DNA of 64,000 bases from Gimesia fumaroli (GTDB lineage Bacteria > Planctomycetota > Planctomycetia > Planctomycetales > Planctomycetaceae): the NCBI RefSeq assembly GCF_007754425.1, contig NZ_CP037452.1:4687164-4751163 (forward strand). Direction: 5' to 3'. The notes beneath the pieces were generated by a model that saw only the letters and a program-made list of their open reading frames with translations, did no database searches and had not been told where the DNA came from. Shown in pieces: positions 8,199 through 18,700 of the stretch. Position 1 is the stretch's first letter. Each line of letters begins with the position of its first letter. The position numbers and the translations under genes are program-made.

Positions 8199-10271
8199 AT
8201 GTCTGTTTTGAAAACCAATCGAACTCCGAATCGTTTCATTGCCGGATTTTGTTTTCTGAGCTTACTCGGATTAGCAGTGGGCATGTCGTTTCTCACTCCC
8301 CAAGTCTGGGGCGAGACAAACGCGAAGACAGCCAAATCGAACGCAAAAGCAGCCTCGAATTCGGCAAGTGGACAGCGGATGCTGGATGCAATCAAATATC
8401 TGGCTTCAGATGAACTGGAAGGACGCGGCGTTGACACTCGCGGCATCAATCTGGCCGCAGAGTATATTGGGAAAGAGTTCAAAGCCGCCGGCCTGAATGT
8501 ACAAGCAGTCAATGAGAGTGCCTTCCAGAAGTTTACGATCAATACCGGCAGTAAACTGGGCCCGACGAATGAACTCCAGTTAACAGGCCCCGATGGGAAA
8601 ACGATTCCGCTGGTCTACGATAAAGACTTTCGCTCCTGCTCATTTGGAGGTTCCGGGAAGTTTGATGCGGAAGTGGTTTTCTGCGGATATGGAATTGACG
8701 CGAAAGATGTAAAATACAGTGATTACGCTGGTGTCGATGTCAAAGACAAGGTGGTGATCATCATGCGCCGCACGCCGCAACAGGGTGATAAAACCAGTCC
8801 CTTTGCCGGTGCGCATGGAATCTCGCGCTACGCGGCATTGCGGTATAAAGTCAGCACAGCGTTTGGAAAAGGCGCCAAAGCCATTTTATTCGTCAACGAT
8901 CACTATTCGACCCAAGAAAACAAAAAAGAAGCAAAAGAACTTGAGGAAGACGCGGTGGAAGAGCTGATCACCGCTACTGAGAACTGGGAAAAAGCCAAAG
9001 ATGGCAAACAGGCCGAAGCAGACCGGGAACTGAAAAAAGCCTTGCACAGCGTTCAGCAGACGCGCAAACGTTTGAAAGAAGGCAAATTTGACGAGCTCAT
9101 GAAATTTGGTTACGCCGGTAGCGGCGACGGACGTTCGATTCCCATCGCGCACATTTCCATCGAAAAATGTAACGAGCTGTTCAAAGACGCCGGTAAACCA
9201 ACACTGCAGGAACTCGAAAGTCAGATTGACGCTGATCTCAAACCGGAAAGCTTTGCTCTCCCAAAGTGGAAAGCCAAAGGGGAAATCTCGGTTAAGCAGA
9301 TTCGGACAGAAATCAAAAACGTGATCGGTGTGCTGGAAGGTAAAGGGCCTCACGCAGACGAAACGATTGTGATTGGCGCCCATTATGACCACGTCGGCTA
9401 TGGTGGCGAAGGTTCTCTCGCTCCCGGTTCAACCGATGTCCATAACGGAGCCGACGACAACGCATCCGGTACAGTCGCGCTGATTGAACTGGCACGTAAG
9501 CTGGCAGCCCGCAAAACACCACTTCCAAGGCGTCTGGTTTTCATCGCGTTTACCGGTGAAGAACGAGGACTGATCGGGTCGGCTCATTATGTCAAGAATC
9601 CTCTGTTTGATATCAAGAACACGGTCGCCATGCTTAACATGGATATGGTCGGTCGCCTGAAAGACGATAAACTGACGGTGTTCGGAACAGGTACTGCCCC
9701 CCGCTGGAACAAGCTGGTAAAAGAGACCGCCAAAGCCTATGACCTGAAACTTTCACTCAAGCCGGAAGGCTTCGGCCCCAGTGACCACAGCTCCTTTTAT
9801 GGAAAACAGATCCCCGTTCTCCACCTGTTTACAGGAACACACAGCGACTATCACCGCCCCTCAGATGACTGGGACAAAATCAATATCCCCGGCATGGAGC
9901 GAGTTATCGGATTCCTGGAAGAAATCGCGATTGCGACAGCAGAAAACCCCAAACGGCCTGAGTACGTCAAAATTGAACGTCCCGCTGCCACCATGCGGTC
10001 GGGCAATCGTCCTTACTTTGGCAGTATCCCTGACTTTGGCGGTGAAGGTCCCGGGTATCACATTTCCGGTGCTTCTCCGGGTAGTCCTGCGGATAAAGCC
10101 GGCCTGAAAGCCGGTGATGCCATCATCAAAATGGGGAAGACCAAAATCGGAGGCCTCGATGATTTCGATCTCGCATTGCGCATGTTTTCGCCCGGCGAAG
10201 AAGTCGAAGTCACGGTGATGCGCGACGGAAAACGAGTGAAGCTGAAGGTCAAACTGGGCAAACCCAAATAA
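8199..10271 (+). CDS. secreted M28-family zinc aminopeptidase with PA-like and C-terminal PDZ domains
   Basis: 690-residue exported metallopeptidase. A signal/anchor segment covers about residues 13-34. A PA-like domain follows (about 120-310), with a strongly charged helical insert at about 235-300 (KKEAKELEEDAVEEL and onwards). The M28 domain shows His395 (GAHYDHVG), Asp419 (GADDNASG), Glu454/455 (TGEERG), Asp482 (NMDMVGR) and His552 (SDYHRPSDD), the expected two-zinc ligands and catalytic Glu. A PDZ domain occupies about 605-690. The probable job is periplasmic or surface trimming of peptides. Its stop lies 9 bp from the stop of the convergent DUF481 gene. Confidence 0.93.
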   Translation: MSVLKTNRTPNRFIAGFCFLSLLGLAVGMSFLTPQVWGETNAKTAKSNAKAASNSASGQRMLDAIKYLASDELEGRGVDTRGINLAAEYIGKEFKAAGLNVQAVNESAFQKFTINTGSKLGPTNELQLTGPDGKTIPLVYDKDFRSCSFGGSGKFDAEVVFCGYGIDAKDVKYSDYAGVDVKDKVVIIMRRTPQQGDKTSPFAGAHGISRYAALRYKVSTAFGKGAKAILFVNDHYSTQENKKEAKELEEDAVEELITATENWEKAKDGKQAEADRELKKALHSVQQTRKRLKEGKFDELMKFGYAGSGDGRSIPIAHISIEKCNELFKDAGKPTLQELESQIDADLKPESFALPKWKAKGEISVKQIRTEIKNVIGVLEGKGPHADETIVIGAHYDHVGYGGEGSLAPGSTDVHNGADDNASGTVALIELARKLAARKTPLPRRLVFIAFTGEERGLIGSAHYVKNPLFDIKNTVAMLNMDMVGRLKDDKLTVFGTGTAPRWNKLVKETAKAYDLKLSLKPEGFGPSDHSSFYGKQIPVLHLFTGTHSDYHRPSDDWDKINIPGMERVIGFLEEIAIATAENPKRPEYVKIERPAATMRSGNRPYFGSIPDFGGEGPGYHISGASPGSPADKAGLKAGDAIIKMGKTKIGGLDDFDLALRMFSPGEEVEVTVMRDGKRVKLKVKLGKPK

Positions 10272-10280
10272 GCCGTTTTG

Positions 10281-11411
10281 TCATTTTCGCGTATAAACCA
10301 ACGATACACTGCCTGTGTAATCGCTTTTCTTACGGCCTGCGTTCGGAAACGAGTTATAAACCTGAAGTAAACCAAATCTCAGATTCCAGCGGTCTTTATT
10401 ATCCAACTTGAACAGCAACCCAGTTTCGGTTGTGACACGTAAAATCTGCGCCACATCCACACTGGGAGTCCAGGTCTGTTTGTGTTCCAGTTGAGCATGA
10501 TCAGAAAGAGGCCAACGGAATTCGATTTCCACGAATACATCTAAAGTAGTACGGCGTAAACGGGGGCTATTATAAATTTCGCGCGTTCCACCAGGACCAA
10601 CACGTAAAATCAGACGTTTGTCTTTTTCGTTAATAAACCGATATCCTAAACCAGCGGAAAGTGTACCACGCCAGTCCAGATTTTCGAATTCATCATACAC
10701 ATTCTTATTCGTTACGAAGACAATCCAATCTGTAGTTCGAGCCAGGTCCAGAGTCGCATTTCCATACCAGCGATTGGCATCCCTGACACCGTTCGACTGT
10801 CCCCAACGGCCACCAATTTCAAATTCAAACATATTATCGTTGTCTGATTTTTCCAGGAATAGACCAGTGGTTACATAATCCCGGTCGGTATTTCCCGCCA
10901 GAAATGTCCCCCCGATCTCCATCCGTTTTGTCCAGACCTCAACATAATCCCAACATTGATCACAGACTTCTTCGACCTGCTTAAAGTGAGACTCGTTTTC
11001 TTGCTCTGGCATCGGCGAAGCATCCAATGGATCCGGGACCGGTACCTGATCAATCACTGAGGGCAGTGGTGGCAATGCTGTATTCTCATTATTGACCAAC
11101 AGTGCTTCTTTCGATGAGGAGTCTGCAGACTCTTCTTCAGTCGAGTTGTATTCAAGACGATCAACCACACCCAGCATAATCGAACGTACCTGTCCGTCTG
11201 AAAGACGAAACAAAATATTCCCGTCTTCAAAGCCGATGCTTTCACCTGAAAAATATTGTCCATCTTTCAGATACAGGGTCTCTGCTGGCGCAGTCTCGCC
11301 GGCACAGACATCGCCAGCACCACCGAAAAAAGTAGTCAGCGAAACTAAAACCAGAAAAATCAAATAGTGAATTTGGGGAAAGAGTCGGTAACGACCCATG
11401 AAACCGTTCAT
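10281..11411 (-). CDS. DUF481 outer-membrane-type beta-barrel protein
   Basis: 376 residues. There is a hydrophobic export signal at about 14-38 and a short SH3-like segment 'LYLKDGQYFSGESIGF' (about 46-90) often seen at the start of planctomycete exported proteins. A Ser/Glu-rich linker follows. The C-terminal half (about 165-376) has alternating aromatic/hydrophobic strands and a terminal 'SLVYTRK', as in the DUF481/YdiY family, thought to be outer-membrane barrels; function is unknown. A second ATG at 11399 is an equally possible start, since neither has a strong ribosome site. It is convergent with the M28 peptidase gene. Confidence 0.8.
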   Translation of the reverse strand: MNGFMGRYRLFPQIHYLIFLVLVSLTTFFGGAGDVCAGETAPAETLYLKDGQYFSGESIGFEDGNILFRLSDGQVRSIMLGVVDRLEYNSTEEESADSSSKEALLVNNENTALPPLPSVIDQVPVPDPLDASPMPEQENESHFKQVEEVCDQCWDYVEVWTKRMEIGGTFLAGNTDRDYVTTGLFLEKSDNDNMFEFEIGGRWGQSNGVRDANRWYGNATLDLARTTDWIVFVTNKNVYDEFENLDWRGTLSAGLGYRFINEKDKRLILRVGPGGTREIYNSPRLRRTTLDVFVEIEFRWPLSDHAQLEHKQTWTPSVDVAQILRVTTETGLLFKLDNKDRWNLRFGLLQVYNSFPNAGRKKSDYTGSVSLVYTRK

Positions 11412-12015
11412 GGCAAGAAATCAACCACAGTAATGAGAATCGCAGAAATGAAATAAGTCAGACTTGAGAAGGGGCGATAATTCTAGTCGTGGCAGCGATT
11501 TACTGCAATGTGTTTATTTCACTGTACTGACACACGTACCAAAGAAATCTTTTCTACGATCAAACCCAGTAACAAATCAGCTAACTCATTGAACAGAAGA
11601 ACCTTAGACAACATTTGCGGTTTATCCATCTTCCAGGCGCGAGTGATCCTCGTCATGTATAACGATAGAAGGGAACACGACAATTCTGTCAGTTCTATCC
11701 CCTCAGAATCTGATTGACACCTTACCTGATCCGCACAACTGGACCTTTTGACTGTCTGTCACTCTTACCTTATCTCCTCCTGCCGGCTCTTCCGGTACCG
11801 ACTCATTGAAAAACGGGGCAAGATTGCGAGTACTTCAGACCTCCCCTCATTTTGCATGCTAGAGTTTTTTTGATTCCAGTTTGTTCCCAGGTAAGAAATA
11901 TGAACAGGCTGATAATTCAACAGATCAATTTAAATAACAACACTCAGCAAAAATGGCGGTACAAGCCTGTTTGACAACATGATTGTTGTCTGTCGTGAGG
12001 GGGGAAGATTTAATT
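11412..12015. other. 604-bp intergenic region
   Basis: Lies between the divergently transcribed DUF481 gene and the unknown gene at 12016. The only sizeable frame inside (11508-11717, 69 codons) has no ribosome site or recognisable protein pattern and was not called. The one clear structure is the inverted repeat at 11973-11990. No RNA gene was recognised. Confidence 0.5.
11973..11990 (+). promoter_or_regulatory. 7-bp inverted repeat upstream of the unknown gene
   Basis: GACAACA-TGAT-TGTTGTC is a perfect inverted repeat with a 4-base loop, ending 25 bases before the ATG at 12016 and just before the GGGGGGAAGA ribosome site. It could be a repressor operator or a 5' UTR hairpin. The flanking TTGACA resembles a -35 box but has no good -10 partner. 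Confidence 0.3.
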
Positions 12016-12702
12016 ATGGGATTCTTAAAAAGATTCTTGAAGACGACCTACCGAGATAGCTCCGCGGGAAAATCGCGCAGCAGTTTCGAAAGTCTTTCGG
12101 AAGATCAACTGGAGACGCACTTGAACATTGCCAAATATGGTAACTTCATGCTGACAGACGCAATTCGTCCTTCCTATGATCTGGAAGTCGTACCACAGGC
12201 AGGGTACCGACACGATGTTTATACAGACAAAGAAACGGGCATCAAAATTCCGGTGCTGATGGCGTCGGCCTCCAAAGAAATTTTATTTGACCTGTTCATT
12301 GATCTCCTGGACCCACTTGGCAACGAAGTTGATGTGGTTCTGGAAACCAGTCACGAAGGTTCAAACAATCATCACCAGGATTTGTACCGTGAGCACATGG
12401 ACTTGCCTGTTTTGAAAAGTACACTTTATGACTACGAAGATCTGTTACTGAATGACGGGTGTGCCGGCATCGCTGTTCTAAATCCCCTCATTCCACTGGA
12501 AGTCCAGTTTGATGAGCACAAGCTTCTGATCATGTATGGTCAGGGAATCGAACAGTTTGAATACACGCTGGAAGAATATGGCATCCCACACATTTCAGAT
12601 CTGAAATTCATTACGGAAGCCGAACACGTTCATTCATCCAGTGATGAGTCAATTGAAGAACTGGATCAGCTGAAGTATCGTCTCGGTATTGATTTCGAAT
12701 AA
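12016..12702 (+). CDS. hypothetical protein, acidic, no recognised domain
   Basis: 228 residues, starting at the ATG at 12016, which has a purine-rich GGGGGGAAGA about 6 bases upstream. An earlier in-frame TTG at 11983 has no such site. The N-terminus is basic and amphipathic (MGFLKRFLKTTYRD); the rest is acidic and soluble with no signal peptide or membrane span. I do not recognise a family. Acidic stretches (SSSDESIEELD near the end) suggest a protein-interaction role, but this is weak. Its last codons form one arm of a 13-bp hairpin shared with the convergent CRTAC1-like gene. Confidence 0.75.
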   Translation: MGFLKRFLKTTYRDSSAGKSRSSFESLSEDQLETHLNIAKYGNFMLTDAIRPSYDLEVVPQAGYRHDVYTDKETGIKIPVLMASASKEILFDLFIDLLDPLGNEVDVVLETSHEGSNNHHQDLYREHMDLPVLKSTLYDYEDLLLNDGCAGIAVLNPLIPLEVQFDEHKLLIMYGQGIEQFEYTLEEYGIPHISDLKFITEAEHVHSSSDESIEELDQLKYRLGIDFE

Positions 12703-12719
12703 AAGGATTCGAAATCAAT
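12688..12719. terminator. hairpin across the convergent stop codons (possible bidirectional terminator)
   Basis: A perfect 13-bp stem (ATTGATTTCGAAT / ATTCGAAATCAAT) with an AAAAGG loop. The left arm carries the last codons of the gene ending at 12702, and the right arm carries the stop of the gene ending at 12715. There is no strong T-tract on either side, so it is only terminator-like. Confidence 0.45.
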
Positions 12720-15657
12720 TCAGAGATCGAATGTGGAAATGTTCCGGCTGACCTTCGATTAAATGGACTTCCTGATCAGCAACGCCCCCCTCAAACAGTT
12801 GGTGCACTCCGGAAGGCCAGGTCACTTCGAGTGATTCAATCTGCTTAGCATCTCCCAATCCAAAGACAAGCGTCCGCTGATTACTTGCGAAGTACCCATC
12901 ACCGGCCGTCAACTGTCGAACCAGAGTCTGGCCTTTGGTTTTGACACGAACAGTTGTACCAATCGCATCCCGGCTCGATTTTGTTCCCGTCAATCGGACC
13001 ACCAGGCGATGTCCGTGATTTTGTGTTAAATTTTCTAACAACACAAAAGGTTGGTCGAGACTCGAAACCGCTGCTTCTTCTAATCCATCACGATTCCAGT
13101 CCAACCGCGCCAATCCCCTGCCCAGTCGTGGGGTTTGAAAGAACGTGCCGAGCTCGGTTGGTTTCAACTCCTGAAATTGCCCTTGCCCCTGGTTTTTCAT
13201 GAACTGCGGCTGCATCTGGTAAGGAAGATCCTGGGCCGTTAAATCTTCCACATGCCCATTCACGATCAATAAATCCAGCAGGCCATCGAGGTCGGCATCG
13301 AGAAACTGCGTTCCAAAGCCTAATTTGTAAGTAGTCGAATCTGCCATCCGCGCCGCCTGGGTTTCATCAACAAATGAGTCGGGACTCACCTGTTTATAAA
13401 ACGTATTTGTTTCGCGATAATAATTTGTGACATAGAGATCCAGTAGTCCATCGGCATTGGCATCACCGGCGGCAATTCCCATACAGGCTTCCGTTCTCCC
13501 CTCTGCATTGAGTGCCAGGCCAGATAACAGTGCCTGCTCTGTAAATGTCGGCTGTTTTGTGCCTTGATTGACGAAGTAAAAATTCGCAACCGCGTCATTG
13601 GCAATGAAGAGATCAAGATACCCAGTGCCATGCAGGTCCGCAGCGATGATGCCTAATCCCTTTCCCTCCGGGACCTCGATCCCTGAAGATGACGTAACAT
13701 TTTGAAATTGTCCGTTTTGTTGATTGGCAAAGAGTTGATCCTGCGCGGCAGGAAAATTTAAAGGCATGCAGGAACGCTCTGAGCCATCGGCATTTTTGCA
13801 GACGCGGTCAAAGACATCAGCGCCCATCAAATAATTGACGGCATAGATTTCCGGTGCGCTATCGCCGTTCAAATCAGCAACGAGACAACTGGTCGTCCAC
13901 TGATCGGCGGTTCCCTGTGCCTGGTCTGTTTCGGTATAAGTCCCATCTCCATTATTGAGGTACAGGCGATTCAGACCAATATTGCCAACGTAAATATCAG
14001 CAAACCCGTCATTGTTCACATCGCCGATTGAGACTCCCTGACTGAATCGAGATTCATTCAAGCCAGCCTGTGTTGTCACATCCTGAAAGGTACCATTTCC
14101 AGAATTCAAATACAGACGGTCGCGATAGAGAAACTGCTGTTCATCCACAGGCCAGTTCGCTCCCTGTGTCAAATATAAATCAGGCCAGCCATCGGAGTTG
14201 AAGTCGAGTACTCCGACTCCCCCCCCGGTAAACTCATACATTTTATGATGATTCTCAGGCCAGTTCTGCCCATTAAAATATTGAAATGCAATCCCGGCAC
14301 GAGCGGTCACATCTTCAAATGAGATGCTGGACTCGATCTGCCTGTTCCCTTTGCTGGAAGTCGCACTTTCAGCTTCATGTTTTGACTTGGCCCCCAAACC
14401 TGGCAAATTCAATCCTTTAACAGGATTTTTTTCATCAACCACCCGGGTTAGCTTTAGTTCTGCCAATTGAGGCTCCAACTCCTGTTTCACTTGAAACGCC
14501 CAGTCTAATTGGGGGTTAAGTACTAAGACCGCCCGGCTCCAGCCATAGGCTTCCCACACCAGTCCCAGTTCCTGTGCCAGCAAGACTGCTTTTTGAGCCG
14601 CTGCTAAATCCTTGTCACCATAGGCAACTTTCACCAGCCCTTCATACGTCTGTAGTTTTTTCGAATACTTTAACAATCGTTCGGCTTCTGCTTTTTTTCC
14701 TTCCTGCAATAATAATTGGCCCAGTTGATAGCAGGCTATCGAATTCGCAGCATCGCGTCTGAGCGCTTCTCCATAACAAAGTATGGCTGACTGCCTGTTC
14801 CCTTGCTTTTGATACCACTGCCCTTCTATCCCCCAGACATCCGGAAGCTGACGATCCTGATCAGACAGTGAATTCTGCCAGTTCAAGAACTCATCAGTGT
14901 TCCCGGCATTCAACAGAATTTTTCCTAACAGTGCATGGGCCTGACTCAATTCAGGTTGAATCGAGATCAGTTTCTGTAACCGTATTTTTGCTGCCGCGTA
15001 CTTTTGCTGGTCAACTTCCATCCGCGCCAGTCCGAGTTGCACCAGTGGATCGTCCGGCTTTCCCTTCTCATACTCTGTGAGTAACTGGGGATTTTCCAGT
15101 GAACGATCTCCCATAGACAACAGATACACCAGTAGTGCATCAATTTTATCCTGCTGCATCAGTTTTAACCGAAACGGAATGGCTTGCCAGCCGCGCGACG
15201 TGAGCCCATAAATAAAGGACAGTCGTTGCAGCACGGTCTCTTCATCTGGGTGCGATTCAAGAACTCGGTGTAACTCGTCCTGTGCAGCAGAGAGTTGTTT
15301 CAACTCGAACAAAAACAAGTCTCCCGAACGGCTCCGGGCCTTGAACGATTCACGACTTGCACTATCGGGAACATAGTCGTAGTAGCGAATCGCTTCTTTG
15401 AAATCTCCAGATTTGAGAGCAATTTCAGCCCCCAGCATCGCCGCGTCCACTTGATGCGAGGGGGTTTCCAGCAGTCTTTCTATCTGCCGTTTTGCTTCCT
15501 GGTCGTCTTGATTACGAACGGCTTTTGAAGCCCTTTGGTAAATGGCATCCGGATCCGGATCAAATAGTCCCGAAAAAAAGATCGCCACTCCCAGCATCAG
15601 GAGTATCGCGATGATACTGAAAACACGAATCAAAATACTCACACTTTCATTCTGCAA
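12715..15657 (-). CDS. TPR / FG-GAP repeat / ASPIC-UnbV (CRTAC1-type) exported protein
   Basis: 980 residues. There is a single N-terminal membrane helix (about 8-30), then a TPR-rich half (about 35-400: 'ALLGKILLNAGNTDEF', 'CYQLGQLLLQEGKKAEA'). A set of VCBS/FG-GAP repeats follows (about 440-860) of the 'F.DVT..AGI' and 'D.N.DG..DLY..N' type, whose DxDxDG loops normally bind calcium. The C-terminal ASPIC/UnbV domain (about 875-960) includes 'QLTAGDGYFASNQRTLVFGLG'-like sequence. The likely fold is an extracellular beta-propeller with a TPR platform; its partner is unknown. The called start is TTG at 15657; a GTG at 15642 is an alternative. It lies 57 bp after the RND pump and may be co-transcribed with it. 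Confidence 0.9.
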   Translation of the reverse strand: MQNESVSILIRVFSIIAILLMLGVAIFFSGLFDPDPDAIYQRASKAVRNQDDQEAKRQIERLLETPSHQVDAAMLGAEIALKSGDFKEAIRYYDYVPDSASRESFKARSRSGDLFLFELKQLSAAQDELHRVLESHPDEETVLQRLSFIYGLTSRGWQAIPFRLKLMQQDKIDALLVYLLSMGDRSLENPQLLTEYEKGKPDDPLVQLGLARMEVDQQKYAAAKIRLQKLISIQPELSQAHALLGKILLNAGNTDEFLNWQNSLSDQDRQLPDVWGIEGQWYQKQGNRQSAILCYGEALRRDAANSIACYQLGQLLLQEGKKAEAERLLKYSKKLQTYEGLVKVAYGDKDLAAAQKAVLLAQELGLVWEAYGWSRAVLVLNPQLDWAFQVKQELEPQLAELKLTRVVDEKNPVKGLNLPGLGAKSKHEAESATSSKGNRQIESSISFEDVTARAGIAFQYFNGQNWPENHHKMYEFTGGGVGVLDFNSDGWPDLYLTQGANWPVDEQQFLYRDRLYLNSGNGTFQDVTTQAGLNESRFSQGVSIGDVNNDGFADIYVGNIGLNRLYLNNGDGTYTETDQAQGTADQWTTSCLVADLNGDSAPEIYAVNYLMGADVFDRVCKNADGSERSCMPLNFPAAQDQLFANQQNGQFQNVTSSSGIEVPEGKGLGIIAADLHGTGYLDLFIANDAVANFYFVNQGTKQPTFTEQALLSGLALNAEGRTEACMGIAAGDANADGLLDLYVTNYYRETNTFYKQVSPDSFVDETQAARMADSTTYKLGFGTQFLDADLDGLLDLLIVNGHVEDLTAQDLPYQMQPQFMKNQGQGQFQELKPTELGTFFQTPRLGRGLARLDWNRDGLEEAAVSSLDQPFVLLENLTQNHGHRLVVRLTGTKSSRDAIGTTVRVKTKGQTLVRQLTAGDGYFASNQRTLVFGLGDAKQIESLEVTWPSGVHQLFEGGVADQEVHLIEGQPEHFHIRSLN

Positions 15658-15684
15658 AATAGGGATAGACGCTCAGGACGACAT

Positions 15685-15733
15685 GGTGACATTCTCCCAC
15701 TGCTGTCCAATCCATTAAACGGTGACATTCTCC
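15685..15733. repeat. 13-bp direct repeat at the 3' end of the RND gene
   Basis: GGTGACATTCTCC occurs at 15685-15697 (intergenic) and again at 15721-15733, where it encodes the last residues of the RND pump. This looks like a short local duplication or slippage scar. Confidence 0.6.
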
Positions 15734-18700
15734 TGCTTTTCAACCTCAACGGGTGGTGCATTTGGTTTCGTCTGTTTTACGACACCAGGCCTGAGTAGAT
15801 TCAAGCCCCATTGCTTGGCATCCATCGTTAAACTGAATAAAGTCGGCACCAGCACTAACGTAAACAGAGTTGAGACAATCAGTCCCCCCAGTACCACACT
15901 TCCCAGTCCGCGATATAATTCACTCCCCGACCCCGGAAAGAGAACCAGTGGTAACAATCCGAGGACTGTGGTTGTGGTCGTCATGAAAATCGGTCGAATT
16001 CGGGTTCGGATACTTTCCAAAATCGCTTCCCGCGGCGTCATATGGTCTTCGTTAATATGGTTCAGAGACTGGTGAATAATCAAAATCGGGTTATTCACCA
16101 CAGTTCCGATCAAAATTACAAATCCCAGCATGGTGAGCACATCCAAGGTCTGCAGCATAAACAGATTCAACACACTCAGCCCCAGAATTCCGCCGACAGC
16201 CCCTAATGGAACACTGAAAATAATCACGAACGGATACAACCACGATTCAAACAAAGCAGCCATGAGCAGATAAGTGATCATCAGCGCCAGAATCACATTA
16301 AATTCAAGTGCCGCCCAGGTATCACGTAATTTGTCAGCGGTCCCCGATAACACAATGCGATAGCCGCCCGCAAGCTGGCCATTTTCGCGCATCGGCTGCA
16401 CAATTTCCGACTGAATCTGGCTCATCGCATCTTCCAATGCCATTGCTTCAGGCGGAGAGACTTCAATCGTAATCGCTCGTTGACGCTCGCGATGATTCAC
16501 CTGTTCCGGGCCACTGGTTATTTTCACATCGGCCAACGCTTCCAAAGGAACGAGCGAACCCATCGGCGTCGCGACAGAAAGCGCTTTGACATCCTGCGTA
16601 TTTTGAATGTGCCGGGATTGTCCGACGATTGTCAAATCAATTTTATCGCCTCCCAGATAATAGTCGCCAGCAAATGCACCATCAATCAACGCATTTGCGG
16701 TATAACCCAGGTCAGCGCTGCTGACGCCCATTTCGGCTGCTTGAACCAGTTTGGGCTGAATATGAACTTCCGGACTGGAAAGGTCCAGGCTGGGAATCGG
16801 GCGAACCTGCGCTTCGGGAATCATCTGTTTCACTTGCCCCAGAACCTGACCTCCCATACCAACCAGTTTTTGTAAATCAGGGCCAATGATTTCAACTTCA
16901 ATCGTACGTCCGCCGGTCAATCCCCGTTCGAATAGACTCGACTGCTTTGCCACCGCAAACGTACCAGGTAATTTCATACCCGCTTTCTGAACGAGCGGGA
17001 TTAGCTCGCCCACGCGTTGTGAATCAAAGGCACGAATCCCCATAAAGACCTGACGTCCCCGGGCAACGAAAAAGAAATCGCCAATCACCGGATAGTCCAG
17101 TTTTTTCGCTTCCTCACTATTGGGGTCCACATCCCAATAAGGCCGTAAATCAGTTTCCACACTCTCTCCCAGTTCCATTAACTGGTTGAGGTTGTATCCG
17201 GGGGGTGGCAGGAGTATCGCAAAAATCAAATTGCGGTTCCCGGTCGGCAGATATTCTACTTTCGGCCATAACTGCCAACTGATACCAACGGCAGCGCCAA
17301 CAAGTAGTCCCACGACCAGCAACCGTCGGATCAAACCACTCTGAATCCAGTGATTCACACCAACAACCATACGGACAAACGCAGCGCCAGCCCCTTCGAT
17401 CGGGCCGACCAGTGTGCGATGCAACCAGTTCTTCTTCACAGCCGCATCAGTCTCGGCTTGTTCCTGGGAAACGGCATGAACATCTTCAAGGTCCTGCCCC
17501 TCTCGCTTATGCAATAAACGTGCAGACGCGGTTGAGATCAGGGTCATGGAAACCACCAGCGAAAGTCCCACTGCAGCACTAATGGCTAAAGCAATATCCT
17601 GAAACAACTGACCTGCTTCTTCCTGGATAAAAACGACTGGTAAAAAGACTGCAATCGTCGTCAGGGTTGATGCCAGTACGGCCCCCCAGACTTCTTGTGT
17701 CCCTTTAATTGCCGCCTGAAACGGTGATTCTCCCAAAGAATAACGACGGAAAATATTTTCCAGCACCACCACGGCATTATCAACGAGCATCCCGACTGCA
17801 AAGGCCAAACCAGCCAGACTGATTACGTTTAAGGAGCGTCCCAATGCGCCCAAAATCAGGAACGTACCAATAATACTGGTGGGAATCGCCAAACCCACCA
17901 CCAGGGCACCACGGGCAAACCAGAACCCGGCTCCAATAATGAATGCCAGACTGACGACAAAAAACCAGGGAGAAATAAATGTCGCTGCAACCGCAGTGAT
18001 AATGATCAACGGTACGACCAGCAGCGTGCGGACTCCCAGATGCAGGAACGACATCAACACAATCATCGTGAGCGCCCCACCGATGAAAATGTTGTTCTTC
18101 ACCAGATCAACCGAAGAATAGATATAGTCGGTTTCGTCATAAACCTGAACTAACTGTAAGCCGCGCGGCTTGAGAATATTCTCATCAATATCCTGAACAG
18201 CGACACGCAAACCATCCATAATATCTAACACGTTGGCGCCGGTTTCCCGAACGCAGTTAATTGCAATACTTGATTCACCAAACCGCCGCACCAGACCATC
18301 GGGCTTCTTATATCCCAAACGGACTTCCGCGACATCCCGAACATAAACGGGGGCACCATCGCGAACTGCCAAGAGTTGATTTTCCACTTCTTCTATATTG
18401 CGAAACTGGCCCAGCGTTCGCACGACCCAGCGTCGCTTGCCTTCCCAGAAGTCACCGGCAGACGTATCTGCATTCTGGCCTCGCAACACCCTACGCACAT
18501 CAGCAATCGTTAATTGCCGTGCAGCCAGTTGTTCCGAATCGACCACGACCTGTAATTCATCTTCCAGCCCCCCTAATACATTCGACTGGGAGACACCGGA
18601 AACACGTTCAAAACGAGCTTCGATTTCATCTTCTGCAAAGCGACGCAGCTTCGTTACTTCAAGGTCTTCATCGGGTAAGATGCCCCCTCTGACTTCGGGG

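Noticed and set aside
11508-11717. 69-codon frame in the 604-bp gap
   Set aside because: No ribosome site, composition unlike neighbouring genes.
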